From the NCBI GenBank assembly GCA_021323265.1, contig JAJTCO010000011.1, positions 1 through 64,000 of the forward strand: a stretch of 64,000 nucleotides of DNA, in the 5' to 3' direction. Shown piece after piece: positions 20,001 to 27,862 of this stretch (the first letter of the stretch is position 1; each line of letters opens with the position of its first letter). The notes beneath the pieces were generated by a model. The model did not search any database, had not been told where the DNA came from, and worked only from the letters and a program-made list of their open reading frames with translations. The position numbers were made by a program, and so were the translations under genes. Source of the DNA: Pseudoduganella sp. GTDB taxonomy: Bacteria > Pseudomonadota > Gammaproteobacteria > Burkholderiales > Burkholderiaceae_D.

Positions 20001-21213
20001 GCTCGCCCGCGAACGGGCGCTCTCCGGTGAAGAGTTCGTAGAGGATGACCCCAGCGGAGAAGATGTCTGATGCGCTGGATGCAGCTCCTGGCTCCCGGAA
20101 CGCTTCGGGCGCCACATATGCTTTCTCCACCAGATCAACAATGTCCGTCGCAATCGTCAGGCTGCGGTCCACGCCGGGCTTGGCGAAGTCGAAATCGGTG
20201 ATGCGTGTGGTGCCGTCCTGGCCAATCAAGATCGCGCCCGGCGTCAGGTTGCGATGCACCACACCGTGATGGTGGGCATGGGCCAAGGCCGCCAGCAGGT
20301 CTTTGGCCACGCGCCACTTCTGGTCCAGCGTCAGCGCCAACTGGGGCCGAGCCATGTGCACCGTCAGTGCCTGGCCGGGTGCATCGTCCAGGATCAGGAT
20401 GAAAGACTTGTCGTCATCGGTCGGGAAGAAATCCCGCGCCGCGACAATGTTGGGATGCAGCGGTAGCTTGGACAGCGCCCGGTAGGCGTTGGCAATGCGG
20501 TTGACCTGCGCCTTGCGCACATCCTCAGGCTGGTAAGGGTCAGCCTGGTACACCCGCAGGCGGGCCGTGCCCCCCGCAAAGGCATTCTCGGCACGGAATT
20601 CGGTGTAGGCCTCCGCCGCCCCGAGCTTCTCTTTCACCTGCCAGTGCCCAAAGCGCTGCACGGCTGAAGCGGGCTTCACCACCTTCAAGGCATGCAGGAT
20701 CAAGCCCTGCTGCTGCAGGATGTTTTTGGAGAAGCGCGCCGGGATGCGCGTGGCATCCTTGAAGTAGCGCTCTGCGTCCTTCAGCTTCACCACCCGGTCT
20801 GCATCGAGCTGCTCGCGGTCATTCAGGTGAGCATCAGGCGCAGTGAGCAGAATTGCGGCATCGACGTAGATACCGTCCAGCTCATTCCGACCGGGATTGG
20901 CCTGAGTCACCAAGCCCTTCGCCGTGCGCGCATGGCCGCGCAGCTTGCCCAGCGGCGACGGATACGGCGCGCGCCCCTCGGGGTACCACTTGTTGCCGTA
21001 CACATCGATGGTGCCGCGCGTGCCCTTCACGTCGATCAGGTACAGGGCATGCGGCGTCAGCAACGCAATGTCTATCTCGAAGCGCTCGCCCTGCCGCTCG
21101 ATCTCGAAGTTGTGAAGCAGAACGAAACTGTCTGGCAAGCGATCCCGCAGGTACGCAATGGCGCTGCGCTCTGCATCGTTGACCGGCTGGCCTACTGGGA
21201 TCACTTTCGCCAT
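17038..21213 (-). CDS. mad6: MADS protein kinase MAD6: NERD, two kinase domains and a P-loop NTPase
   Basis: The 1391-residue protein has four parts. Residues of about 10-110 form a NERD-type domain (FEIDIALLTPHALYLIDVKG). A first kinase-like domain has HRNLTP at about residue 320 and DFD in place of DFG, so it lacks the catalytic Asp and is probably a pseudokinase. A second kinase domain (about 500-760) has a glycine loop GRGSFG, catalytic HCDIKPRNL at about 619 and DFN. The last 550 residues carry Walker A GNAGDGKT at about 843 and resemble DptF of the Dnd restriction system. NERD plus double kinase recalls PglW of BREX-type systems. It probably phosphorylates a partner to switch restriction on or off. 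Start and stop overlap neighbours by one base. Confidence 0.88.
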   Translation of the reverse strand: MAKVIPVGQPVNDAERSAIAYLRDRLPDSFVLLHNFEIERQGERFEIDIALLTPHALYLIDVKGTRGTIDVYGNKWYPEGRAPYPSPLGKLRGHARTAKGLVTQANPGRNELDGIYVDAAILLTAPDAHLNDREQLDADRVVKLKDAERYFKDATRIPARFSKNILQQQGLILHALKVVKPASAVQRFGHWQVKEKLGAAEAYTEFRAENAFAGGTARLRVYQADPYQPEDVRKAQVNRIANAYRALSKLPLHPNIVAARDFFPTDDDKSFILILDDAPGQALTVHMARPQLALTLDQKWRVAKDLLAALAHAHHHGVVHRNLTPGAILIGQDGTTRITDFDFAKPGVDRSLTIATDIVDLVEKAYVAPEAFREPGAASSASDIFSAGVILYELFTGERPFAGEPTTVWDRAGEFLNKPSALRPELNEAFDAWLQSLCAFDEHRRLTASAALAALNALLQPVAQATSHAAETPQPEVLEVDDAQTDYLNLAAGHRLTHKFIVEKKLGRGSFGVVYKVIDTLGDVARTVKLIVSDRHSTLERLKKEYRHLVHIPEHPHVVRVLDADVIPGRDIPFLVFEYVEGADVGDMIHDRLLSPEDALELGKQVIEGLVHLHAQGFHHCDIKPRNLLWTQKGAKIIDFNVSVRADDKESRGGGSRRYLPPDFDPEVIPHNGERADRDLYALGLTLYEALTARYPWDTTEPPINKPAPDPRELSGFADLAPELVNVVLKAIAPRRAERFHTAVDFRDALAEVRHARRVQTVSLAAMVTAVSSGQPALAESAPNTNAFVSHLLTLYSQSRRSNAGTRGMDALGFSAYVDTALDRALLPAVLQGEFRLVLISGNAGDGKTAFLQRLEKEVEARGGSVNRGLANGSELNLDGKRYLINYDGSQDEGNKDNNQVLLDFLAPFKGNDAASWMPQETRLIAINEGRLVDFLAAHERDFPALTALVRRAFATGEAESGVAVVNLNLRSVVAGDTGNAEGGSILERTLRSIVRPENWAACELCDLKDSCYALHNARSFQDEIAGPRLLERLKTLYTMAHLRGRLHITMRDLRSALSFMLIGNRDCGEIHALYASGKHDDVARSFYFNSWMGGGQATSDRLLTLLSDLDVGKQEDPRFDRGLDFVQPDDRALFRFERRGQFDFEVLKRLFGDLPRGVSDSSVRHRARKHREYVAMARRKHFFERRDASWEKMLPYRSAKRMVEIVRGEMPIDELTSEILHAINRGEGLQRPERLGASLALQLRQVEHGTVRSYRLFPVEGFGLQVQDFAAKARFVEHLPTGLLLKYQGQGAGAICSELIINLDVFEMLVRLNEGYRPSVEEMQGFYLCLGVFKNSLNAQPYREILLTTTGHDFYRLARHDDGRVEMRLLHGPVKGARHEEAAESGARGN

Positions 21214-22589
21214 CAGCTTTCCTTCCTGATTTTTTCTTCGAGCAACTCAACCGCTGCCGCTTCCAGTTTGTTGCCCTTGTTCTGCGCGGCCACTGCCTTG
21301 CTCACCAGCATTGCGATCTCAGTGCGATCTGCCTCGGGCAGCCACGGCACCATAAGCTCGCTGATCAAAGAGGAATCTAGGCTCGGAATTGACGAACCGA
21401 ATGCTGTTCCGACCAAAGCCCAGTAACCAGGCTCCGAGGCCAAAACGGCCCAGAGGTAAGCAGCATCCGATGAGGAATGACACCGAACGCGGACCAAGTG
21501 TTCGCTACCAGCTTGGCCAACGTTCATCGGCAGAGGCAGCACCGCGCGACCGATGATCCCCCCCAGCTGGCCACTACGAGGAACTAAAACATCGCAGTCC
21601 GATAGAAGAAGCCCCTCCAAATTCGGCGTCAGTGATCGCGACACCAGATAGTCCGCACGAGGGGTCAACTCGAAGACAGATGAAGACGACAGGAACGGCA
21701 CCCCAAAGGCGGGATCAGTGACCTTAAGTCGCGATCCTCGGTTCGGCTCAAATACACCTTCAACTCGGTCACCCAGACGAGCTCCGCTGTGCGTAGCTAG
21801 CGCGGCTCGACCAGCTTCAACTCGCGGAGAGTAGTGAAACGCATCCATTCGCCCGAGCAGTGAGGACGCCAGTGGAGCATCACCACCTCGAATAGATCTG
21901 CCATTCCATTCAATCTTGGTCTGGAGCAAATCTAGAGCAGCGTGACGGTAACTGGATGCCGCAACGCGCTGAGCAGCAGCAGCATCGATGGCCTGGGCAA
22001 CATCATGCTCGAAGGCAGGCCCGAACCTCGGCACAGGCAAGTCCGAAATATGAACCGGCTCAATGTGCTGGATGATCGCACCATAGGTTCCCGAGACCAC
22101 CAAGGGCACGCCATAGCTGCTCGACAAGAAGGCGTACAGGTATCCGGGAGCAATGCGTTCAGGGTCCGGGACGACTCGCAAAACATCTTCCGAGCAGGCG
22201 AGACCTGCCATCTCTCTACGTACGTACGCCATGCGACCGATCGTCCCTGAGCGAGTAATCAGGGACCAACCTTCTTTAATGAGAAGCTTCGGGTTTCGCG
22301 CTACTTGCTTGTTCGAGATCAGCGGAAGGCTGGAGAGGTCTGCTAGTGAGATCGCAGAACTTCCCATGTAACGTACGCCAAACCTCGGGTCATCCACCCA
22401 GTTACGGCTTTCGCGCCCTGAGTCGAACATGCCAAGCGTCACATCCCTCAACTTGTCCTTCCGGGCAGCCAGTCGCTTCAGGGTGTCCCTGGCTTCCAAC
22501 GCACCTGACATGTAAGGATTGCAATCTAGACGTCGGCCGCCTTCGTCAAGCCAAGCGGCCCGAACGATTTTCAGTTTGACTGCGGTCAT
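21213..22589 (-). CDS. mad5: MADS specificity subunit MAD5 (HsdS-like)
   Basis: The 458-residue protein has two target-recognition-like halves, as in type I restriction S subunits, each with a pattern of the form FGVRYMGSSAI / FGVPFLSSSSVF and GTIGRMAYVRR / GQLGGIIGRAV. Long helical connectors carry LLQTKIEW and LLEEKIRKE. It should give the MAD2 methylase its DNA target and is thus the main self/non-self determinant. The ATG at 22589 overlaps the mad4 stop (ATGA). The open frame extends 49 codons further upstream, but that stretch is mad4 in another frame and is not protein-like. It ends one base into the mad6 start. Confidence 0.88.
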   Translation of the reverse strand: MTAVKLKIVRAAWLDEGGRRLDCNPYMSGALEARDTLKRLAARKDKLRDVTLGMFDSGRESRNWVDDPRFGVRYMGSSAISLADLSSLPLISNKQVARNPKLLIKEGWSLITRSGTIGRMAYVRREMAGLACSEDVLRVVPDPERIAPGYLYAFLSSSYGVPLVVSGTYGAIIQHIEPVHISDLPVPRFGPAFEHDVAQAIDAAAAQRVAASSYRHAALDLLQTKIEWNGRSIRGGDAPLASSLLGRMDAFHYSPRVEAGRAALATHSGARLGDRVEGVFEPNRGSRLKVTDPAFGVPFLSSSSVFELTPRADYLVSRSLTPNLEGLLLSDCDVLVPRSGQLGGIIGRAVLPLPMNVGQAGSEHLVRVRCHSSSDAAYLWAVLASEPGYWALVGTAFGSSIPSLDSSLISELMVPWLPEADRTEIAMLVSKAVAAQNKGNKLEAAAVELLEEKIRKES

Positions 22590-23242
22590 GCGGGCACCTC
22601 CAGCGGGAACCATGCCAGAAACGCCGCGTGCATCTCCGCGAATGCTGCGTCGGTACATCCCCGGATCGAGATGTGCTCCGCCAGCTTCTGGTAGATCGCT
22701 GACGACCGCGGCTTCTTTGCCTGCTTCAGAACCCACTCGGCGGTCTCTTTCGGCAGGGGCGGCTTAGCCACGTCAATAGGCCACTTGCCACTGTCAGCAA
22801 GGTGCTGACGCAGCGGCTTCGCCCCTTGGTAGCCAAGAGCATCAGCCACTTGCGGCTTGTCCTGCCACAGCCAGTTTTCCAGCTCGGGCTCGATGGCGAT
22901 CACTTTGACCGCACCCTCGGCCCAGCCACTGGCAACCAGATTGGCCGTGATGTGGGCGACGATCGCATCTTTGCCGGGCGAGCCTTCCCATTCACAGTCC
23001 AGCACCACGAGGGCGCGCTGGTGGCTGTTCTGGTAGGGGCGCAACAACTCGTGGCCCTTGGTGTAAACGCCGGGGTCATTGCCGCCTTCGTCCACCAGCA
23101 GGTCGGCACCGACATCGGTGTTGATCTCGAAGGGCACGCAACCGAGGCTCAAGTGCCAACGCTCGCGCTTGAAGTACCCACGGAAGGTGGCAGCCATATT
23201 GCTGTCGGCCACCAAGATGACGCAGGGGCGCTTGTTAATCAT
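22586..23242 (-). CDS. mad4: MADS protein MAD4 (TOPRIM/RloB-like partner of MAD3)
   Basis: The 218-residue protein starts at ATG 23242, overlapping the mad3 stop (ATGA); the longer open frame upstream is mad3 coding sequence. It shows alternating strands with acidic residues: VILVADSN near the start, ALVVLDCEWEG around residue 85 and IEPELENWLW around residue 120. This layout recalls the RloB/DUF4276-type TOPRIM-like proteins paired with AAA ATPases in OLD-, PARIS- or retron-like modules. A nuclease or nucleotide-handling role together with MAD3 is inferred from that pattern and not proven. Confidence 0.75.
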   Translation of the reverse strand: MINKRPCVILVADSNMAATFRGYFKRERWHLSLGCVPFEINTDVGADLLVDEGGNDPGVYTKGHELLRPYQNSHQRALVVLDCEWEGSPGKDAIVAHITANLVASGWAEGAVKVIAIEPELENWLWQDKPQVADALGYQGAKPLRQHLADSGKWPIDVAKPPLPKETAEWVLKQAKKPRSSAIYQKLAEHISIRGCTDAAFAEMHAAFLAWFPLEVPA

Positions 23243-24576
23243 CCCAGCACCCCCGCTGCGAACAGGCTGCCAAGATCGATGCCACCTCGCCACTCTTGCA
23301 CGCGAGGATGGTCCGTCCCGGCGACCATCTCCACGCCCCCTTCGCTGGCCAGCCGTGCGCACAGCAACTGGTCCAGCTTTGCTCGTGCCAGCACCACAGG
23401 TGAATGCGATGACACCCAGACCTGGCTGTCGTACATCGATGAGAGCGATTGCAGGACCGCTTCAATGGCGCGCGGATGAATGCCGTTCTCTGGCTCCTCG
23501 GTCACCAAGATGGCGGGCTGCTTGCTGAGGTAAGGAAGCAGAGTCAGCGTGAGGATGCGCAGGGTGCCATCCGATAAACCAGGGGACGGCACTTTGAAGT
23601 CGCCCTTGTAGCTGACCACGAAATAGGCATGGTGGTCGTCTTCACGTTCACGCACTTCGATGTCAGTGACTTGCGGCAGCGCGGTTTGCACATGGGCAAT
23701 CCAGTCGGCATAGCGCTCACTGCGATAGTCGGCAGGCGCCGCTTCGGGAGCCCCCTCGCGCTTCAGCTCCAGTGCGAGCCAAGGGATGTTGCGGCCATTG
23801 GCGGTGATGACCTTGGGCTGGCCCGGTGGGCTGGCTTGACGCATGGCCGACCAGTTGGGCTCAAGGAACACCGCATCGGTAGTTAGCAAGGTGTGCAGCC
23901 ACCGTGCAGCGGGGTAACCCGCCTCGGACTCGAACAGCACGCGCGGCATCGCCAGCAGCGTCTCGGGTAGACCGACCTTGACTGCTTTGGCGTGCGGTGT
24001 TTCTGGCTTGAATTCCGACTCGTAGCCAATCTCGCGCTTGAGCGTGAGGTGCCAAAGTTTCTTGCTCGCTGCCGTTGCCCCGTGAAAGCCCGCTTGTCGG
24101 CGGTCTGGTCCATCAACTTCTGGGAAGAGGAAGAGATACTCGTAGGCCACCAGCAGCGATTGATCCGCACCGATGCGCAAGCCGATCTCGTAGCGGATGT
24201 GGGTCGGCCATTGACGGCGGTCTTCCTGCAAGGCTTGGCGCGAGCGCTCAGTGCGTTTGCTGGCAAACAAGCCTTCAAGCACTTTTGATTGCACTGCCTC
24301 AGGCAGGCGGGCTTCGACCGCCAGCGAGAAGTCGCTGCCACGCCCAGCGAACACCAGTTCGTTCAAGCTGCCAGCACGCGGCGGCAATTCAGGGCGACGC
24401 TCCATGAACGGCGCGGAGACATTGTTGGCGCGCAGCAAGTCACCCAAGAGAACGGGCAGGTCCAGCAAGGTGGTTTTGCCAGAGCCATTGGCCCCGACGA
24501 GAACGCGAAAGTCGCCGACATCGACGCCCAGGCGTTCGAAGCAGCGATAACGTGTAGCTTCAAGTCGCGTGATCAT
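23239..24576 (-). CDS. mad3: MADS AAA-family ATPase MAD3
   Basis: The 445-residue SMC/ABC-like ATPase has Walker A GANGSGKT at residues 28-35, an ABC-like signature (SPGLSDGTLRILTL) at about 350 and a Walker B LVTEEPENGIHP, with the Glu-rich form usual in AAA_21/AAA_15 defence ATPases. A final SSHSPVVL gives the H-loop. Such ATPases pair with TOPRIM-like nucleases, here MAD4. Its ATG overlaps the mad2 stop and its stop overlaps the mad4 start, both as ATGA. Confidence 0.9.
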   Translation of the reverse strand: MITRLEATRYRCFERLGVDVGDFRVLVGANGSGKTTLLDLPVLLGDLLRANNVSAPFMERRPELPPRAGSLNELVFAGRGSDFSLAVEARLPEAVQSKVLEGLFASKRTERSRQALQEDRRQWPTHIRYEIGLRIGADQSLLVAYEYLFLFPEVDGPDRRQAGFHGATAASKKLWHLTLKREIGYESEFKPETPHAKAVKVGLPETLLAMPRVLFESEAGYPAARWLHTLLTTDAVFLEPNWSAMRQASPPGQPKVITANGRNIPWLALELKREGAPEAAPADYRSERYADWIAHVQTALPQVTDIEVREREDDHHAYFVVSYKGDFKVPSPGLSDGTLRILTLTLLPYLSKQPAILVTEEPENGIHPRAIEAVLQSLSSMYDSQVWVSSHSPVVLARAKLDQLLCARLASEGGVEMVAGTDHPRVQEWRGGIDLGSLFAAGVLG

Positions 24577-26615
24577 TTGCTGGGCTCTGGATGTTGGGCG
24601 CGGAACTCGGCATAGGCCTTGGCGATTTCGGGCAGGTCGTCGTCGAGAATGCGCTCCTTGCGGTGCAGGGTGCGCACTTGCAGACCGCCGCCGATGCGGA
24701 CTTTCTCCTCGTGGCTGACATCCACCAGGATTTCTTCGCCGTCAGGGTGGCGCTTGTAAAGCGTGTTGCCACGGCGGTCGAAGCCCACCTTCTCAGCGAC
24801 AGCCATAAAGACGGGGTAGTCCTTCTTCTGACCCAGGTCTTCTGCCTTGATCACCTCTTCGGGCTTGCGCTTCAGGAAGAGCAGGCTGGTCAAGATGTTG
24901 ACGTTGGCCTCTACGATGAAGGACTCCACGGGCAGGTCGATGCTGGCCAGCACCCAGCAGTGGCGAAGAATCCAATAGCGGATGTACTCATCGCCGGGGT
25001 TACCCAGGATGCCGTCAGGCAACACGATGCCAGCACGGCCGCCCGGCTTGAGCCACTTGACGCATCGTTCGATGAACAGCACCTCGGGCGACACAGCAGG
25101 CTTGATGGCATTGGTCATCACGAAGCCATCGCCTTGCCGCTCCCAGCGGCGGGCCAGCTCGTACTGCTCCAGGATTGTCTTTTCGGTGACCGGAATGTCG
25201 GAGCCGAACGGAGGGTTGGTCATCAAGACATCAATCGTTCCGAGCGGGATGGCTGCCTTCGCTGCAGGCACTCCTGGCAGGTGGCCTGCCGGGAATTCCA
25301 GCGAGTTCATGTGATAGAGGTGGCCGAGCGAATTGCCGGCCATCATCACGTTCATCTGTGCGGCACGAACCAGGAAGGGGTCGAAGTCGGCACCGAATAG
25401 GTTGTTGGCTGCGAAGTGGGCCAACCGGTCTCGGATAGAGACGAACTCTTCCGTGTCCTCGTCACCTGCCTTGATGCGCTTCTCTTCGTGAAAGACCTTG
25501 TTCAGGTAGTTCAATGTCTCGACCAGGAAGCCGCCCGTACCGCAGGACGAATCGAGCACGCGCTCATGCTCCATTGGTGCCAGCATCTTGACCACAAGAC
25601 TGATGGCACCTCGCGGGGTGAAGTATTGGCCGCGATCTCCACGCAGGTTGGTGCCAACGATTTCTTGGTAGGCGGTGCCCTTGGCGTCCACATCGGTGCG
25701 ACCAAAGTCGTAGCGGGCCAGTTCGGAGACGATGAAGGCTAGGGCGCGGTCGGACAAGGTGATCTCTTCATTGCCCTTGAACAGCCCGTCGTACTTCTTC
25801 TTCACCGCTTCAAAAAGCGGCCTGATGCGTAGGCGGATTTGCTCTCGGCCAGCAGCTTCGAACGGCTCGAAAGGTCCGACCCAGAAGCGACGCGCATCGT
25901 TGGGCTGCTGCTCGTCGTACATCTTGCAGAAGATGAGGTACAGGAACTGCCAGAAGGCCGCATCCTTGGGCATGCCTTCATTGCCATGGATGTAGTTGTG
26001 GCAGCGACGGAACGCTGTGCGCAGCATGACCGGATCGGCACGTCGCAGGCGCCCCATGGAGCGGCCTTCCACACTGAAGGTGTCGTCACCCAAAGGCCAG
26101 TCGCCAATGGGCTTGAACTTGGTGTCGAAGCGGGTGACTTCTTTCTTGAAGAAGAAGAACTCCAGGCCGTTGGTCCACAGGCCGTAGTCGCAACTATCGA
26201 CTTCAGCCATCACGGTTTCCAGCACCTCGAACTCTTTGCGTGCCTCTTCCGGATCACGCATGCGATAGGCACCTTTGGTGCCGAGCTTGGGCTCTTTCTC
26301 CACGACCACGGCGCGGAAGAGGTTGTCCACTGTGTGTGCTTGGCCAGGCTTGAAGATGGCGATGTCGAGCTTGCGGTTCTTACCCAGCACCTTGACCTTG
26401 AAGTCAGGCTCCATGTCTTCGGCGGCAATGCCGTACTCATGGATGATGGCGCGGGCGATGCGCTGGCGGACTTGCTCTTTGTCGCTGTCCTTCACCGGGT
26501 TGCCGGTGATGTAGTCAAAGACCTTGCCCTCTTCGAGCGCGCTCTCAGGCGCTTGGGCTTCTTGATCAAGGTCGCTCATATCGTTTTTGTCCTGTGCGGA
26601 GCGCCGCTTAGGCAT
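24573..26615 (-). CDS. mad2: MADS N6-adenine DNA methyltransferase MAD2 (HsdM-like)
   Basis: The 680-residue protein is built like type I HsdM: an N-terminal type I restriction N-like segment, QYFTPR at 330-335 ahead of the methylase core, the AdoMet motif DSSCGTGG at 355-362 and the catalytic NPPF at 467-470. It should methylate host DNA as the self mark, with MAD5 giving specificity. The start at 26615 is chosen because AAGGAG lies 7 bases upstream and the ATG overlaps the last 8 bases of mad1. A later ATG at 26579 (MSDLDQEA) is an alternative. No HsdR is present; restriction must come from the other mad genes. Confidence 0.9.
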   Translation of the reverse strand: MPKRRSAQDKNDMSDLDQEAQAPESALEEGKVFDYITGNPVKDSDKEQVRQRIARAIIHEYGIAAEDMEPDFKVKVLGKNRKLDIAIFKPGQAHTVDNLFRAVVVEKEPKLGTKGAYRMRDPEEARKEFEVLETVMAEVDSCDYGLWTNGLEFFFFKKEVTRFDTKFKPIGDWPLGDDTFSVEGRSMGRLRRADPVMLRTAFRRCHNYIHGNEGMPKDAAFWQFLYLIFCKMYDEQQPNDARRFWVGPFEPFEAAGREQIRLRIRPLFEAVKKKYDGLFKGNEEITLSDRALAFIVSELARYDFGRTDVDAKGTAYQEIVGTNLRGDRGQYFTPRGAISLVVKMLAPMEHERVLDSSCGTGGFLVETLNYLNKVFHEEKRIKAGDEDTEEFVSIRDRLAHFAANNLFGADFDPFLVRAAQMNVMMAGNSLGHLYHMNSLEFPAGHLPGVPAAKAAIPLGTIDVLMTNPPFGSDIPVTEKTILEQYELARRWERQGDGFVMTNAIKPAVSPEVLFIERCVKWLKPGGRAGIVLPDGILGNPGDEYIRYWILRHCWVLASIDLPVESFIVEANVNILTSLLFLKRKPEEVIKAEDLGQKKDYPVFMAVAEKVGFDRRGNTLYKRHPDGEEILVDVSHEEKVRIGGGLQVRTLHRKERILDDDLPEIAKAYAEFRAQHPEPSK

Positions 26616-26823
26616 TGCGGGGCTCCTTATCATCAAAGTCATCACTGCTGGCAGCGGCACCGCCCTCGCGAACCCAGGCGTCCACGTCTTCCTTCTTGAA
26701 CTTCCAGAAGCGCCCAACCTTGTGTCCTGGCATGCCTTTGGAGGTCACCCAGGTGTAGATAGTGTCTTTGGCTACGCCGAGGTAGTCGGCGATTTCATCG
26801 ACAGAGAGCCAGCGGTCATCCAT
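26608..26823 (-). CDS. mad1: MADS helix-turn-helix protein MAD1 (excisionase-like)
   Basis: The 71-residue protein has a MerR/excisionase-type winged helix: SVDEIADYLGVAKDTIYTWV near the start and GHKVGRFWKFKKEDVDAWV after it, then an acidic tail. Members of this fold bind DNA and often regulate their own operon. As first gene of the mad operon it is a likely regulator. The ATG at 26823 is preferred because the fold begins there; an in-frame GTG at 26871 would add 16 residues, and neither start has a clear Shine-Dalgarno. The 3' end overlaps the mad2 start. Confidence 0.85.
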   Translation of the reverse strand: MDDRWLSVDEIADYLGVAKDTIYTWVTSKGMPGHKVGRFWKFKKEDVDAWVREGGAAASSDDFDDKEPRNA

Positions 26824-27041
26824 GTCAGCATCCAAACAGAATGGGTCGCCCAAATGGCGACAATTTTCCACAGTCTACACGATTTCCACGGATTCAAGCG
26901 GTTTTAACCTGATTTGATAGGGTTAGCCTAGGTTTGGACTGCTTAATTCCTCACCGGTCCCGGTTAATCCGTCCTTCACGTCCAAGACCTGAATTCAGGC
27001 CTCACGAGCTTCCAAGACATTAATCATTTCATCCGCTTCAA

Positions 27042-27288
27042 GCATTGCCACCACACACAAGGATGGCTTGGTGGTCGGCATGCGCAGCATTCCTGGTAAT
27101 CCATACGATGGGCATACGCTGTTCGAAGCGCTGGAGCCGGTTGCGATCCTGACCGATTGCCAGCCCAAGGAAGTCTTCGTGGACCTGGGCTATCGCGCTG
27201 TTGATGTGCAGCCTGGCACCAAGCCCCCCTAAACTCAAGCGCAAAATTACACAGCGCCTGCGGCGCGACATCCGGCAACAACTCTAAC
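27042..27288 (+). pseudogene. Remnant of an IS5-type (DDE) transposase, C-terminal part
   Basis: In plus-strand frame, HKDGLVVGMRSIPGNPYDGH followed by TLFEALEP and VFVDLGYRAVDV is characteristic of the central/C-terminal part of IS5-family transposases. The frame breaks at the CCCCCC run near 27230, giving a premature TAA. After a one-base shift it continues as PKLKRKITQRLRRDIRQQL to about 27288. The N-terminal half, the rest of the C-terminus and any terminal inverted repeats are missing, so this is scar tissue. It lies between the mad1 promoter side and the recombinase module. Confidence 0.75.
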
Positions 27289-27295
27289 CGCAAGA

Positions 27296-27487
27296 TTACT
27301 CGTGCGCGCTTAGATTTCTCTCAGAGACGCTGCCTTCTCTTCTACTGACTACAGCGTTACCAACGAGTTCGACGATAAGGGCCGGCACCGATAGTGCCCG
27401 CCGGCGGTCAACAGTTAGCTCAGCCGACCATAAAAGTAGTTGCTCATGCAAAGAGGGGTCAATCCTGATAAGAACGGGTTTCTTCAA
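27296..27487 (-). CDS. Small ribbon-helix-helix-like protein
   Basis: A 63-residue ORF starts at TTG 27487, with AAGG about 7 bases upstream. It begins with KPVLIRIDPSLHEQLLLW, the strand-then-helix pattern of ribbon-helix-helix DNA-binding or antitoxin-like proteins. It faces the XRE gene at 27586 across a 100-bp divergent region holding a 12-bp palindrome. No toxin partner is visible. The TTG start and short length leave room for doubt. Confidence 0.45.
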   Translation of the reverse strand: MKKPVLIRIDPSLHEQLLLWSAELTVDRRRALSVPALIVELVGNAVVSRREGSVSERNLSAHE

Positions 27488-27497
27488 GGTATACCTT
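27486..27497. promoter_or_regulatory. Perfect 12-bp palindrome AAGGTATACCTT, candidate operator
   Basis: The palindrome overlaps the start of the minus-strand ribbon-helix-helix-like gene and lies about 90 bp before the XRE gene. XRE-type dimers bind such short perfect palindromes, so autoregulation and control of the divergent gene are plausible. Confidence 0.4.
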
Positions 27498-27585
27498 AAT
27501 CAAAGTACAAAGCAATAAGTAAAAGGTGCAGATATGGGTCGTAAATGCCGTGGCCTATTTTGCCTGATAATTCAATCATTCGGGG

Positions 27586-27831
27586 ATGAAATCCTCGTCT
27601 CCCGGCCAAGAATTTGGTGCTCAGCTACTTGCAGTGGGCACGGCGGTTCGTGCAATGCGAAAGGAAATCGGGATGTCACAGGAGGAACTTGCACACTTTT
27701 CGTCTATCGATCGAAGCCATATGGGCAAAATTGAGCGTGGTGAACGCAATGTGAGCTTTGCGAACATCTGTAAAATTTCCAATGCTTTAGGGTGCTTGCC
27801 ATCTGCAATCTTGTTACGCGCTGGCTTATGA
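27586..27831 (+). CDS. XRE-family helix-turn-helix transcriptional regulator
   Basis: The 81-residue protein is a single HTH_3 domain. VGTAVRAMRKEIGMSQEELA is followed by the recognition helix region SSIDRSHMGKIERGERNVSF and a third helix pair. It has no effector domain, like phage Cro/CI-type or restriction-controller (C) proteins. It is the only plus-strand gene inside the island and sits between the mad operon and the recombinase operon, so it is a natural candidate to repress or time either one. Confidence 0.85.
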   Translation: MKSSSPGQEFGAQLLAVGTAVRAMRKEIGMSQEELAHFSSIDRSHMGKIERGERNVSFANICKISNALGCLPSAILLRAGL

Positions 27832-27862
27832 CGGAAAAATAGCCATTTGTACCAGCATCAAG

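Noticed and set aside
24573-26615. Ordinary type I restriction-modification system
   Set aside because: HsdM- and HsdS-like genes are present but there is no HsdR helicase-nuclease; the kinase, AAA, TOPRIM-like and HerA-like genes fit MADS instead.
24573-26717. Long form (714 residues) of the methylase
   Set aside because: The first 34 codons overlap mad1 in another frame; the ATG at 26615 has AAGGAG and a natural overlap with the mad1 stop.
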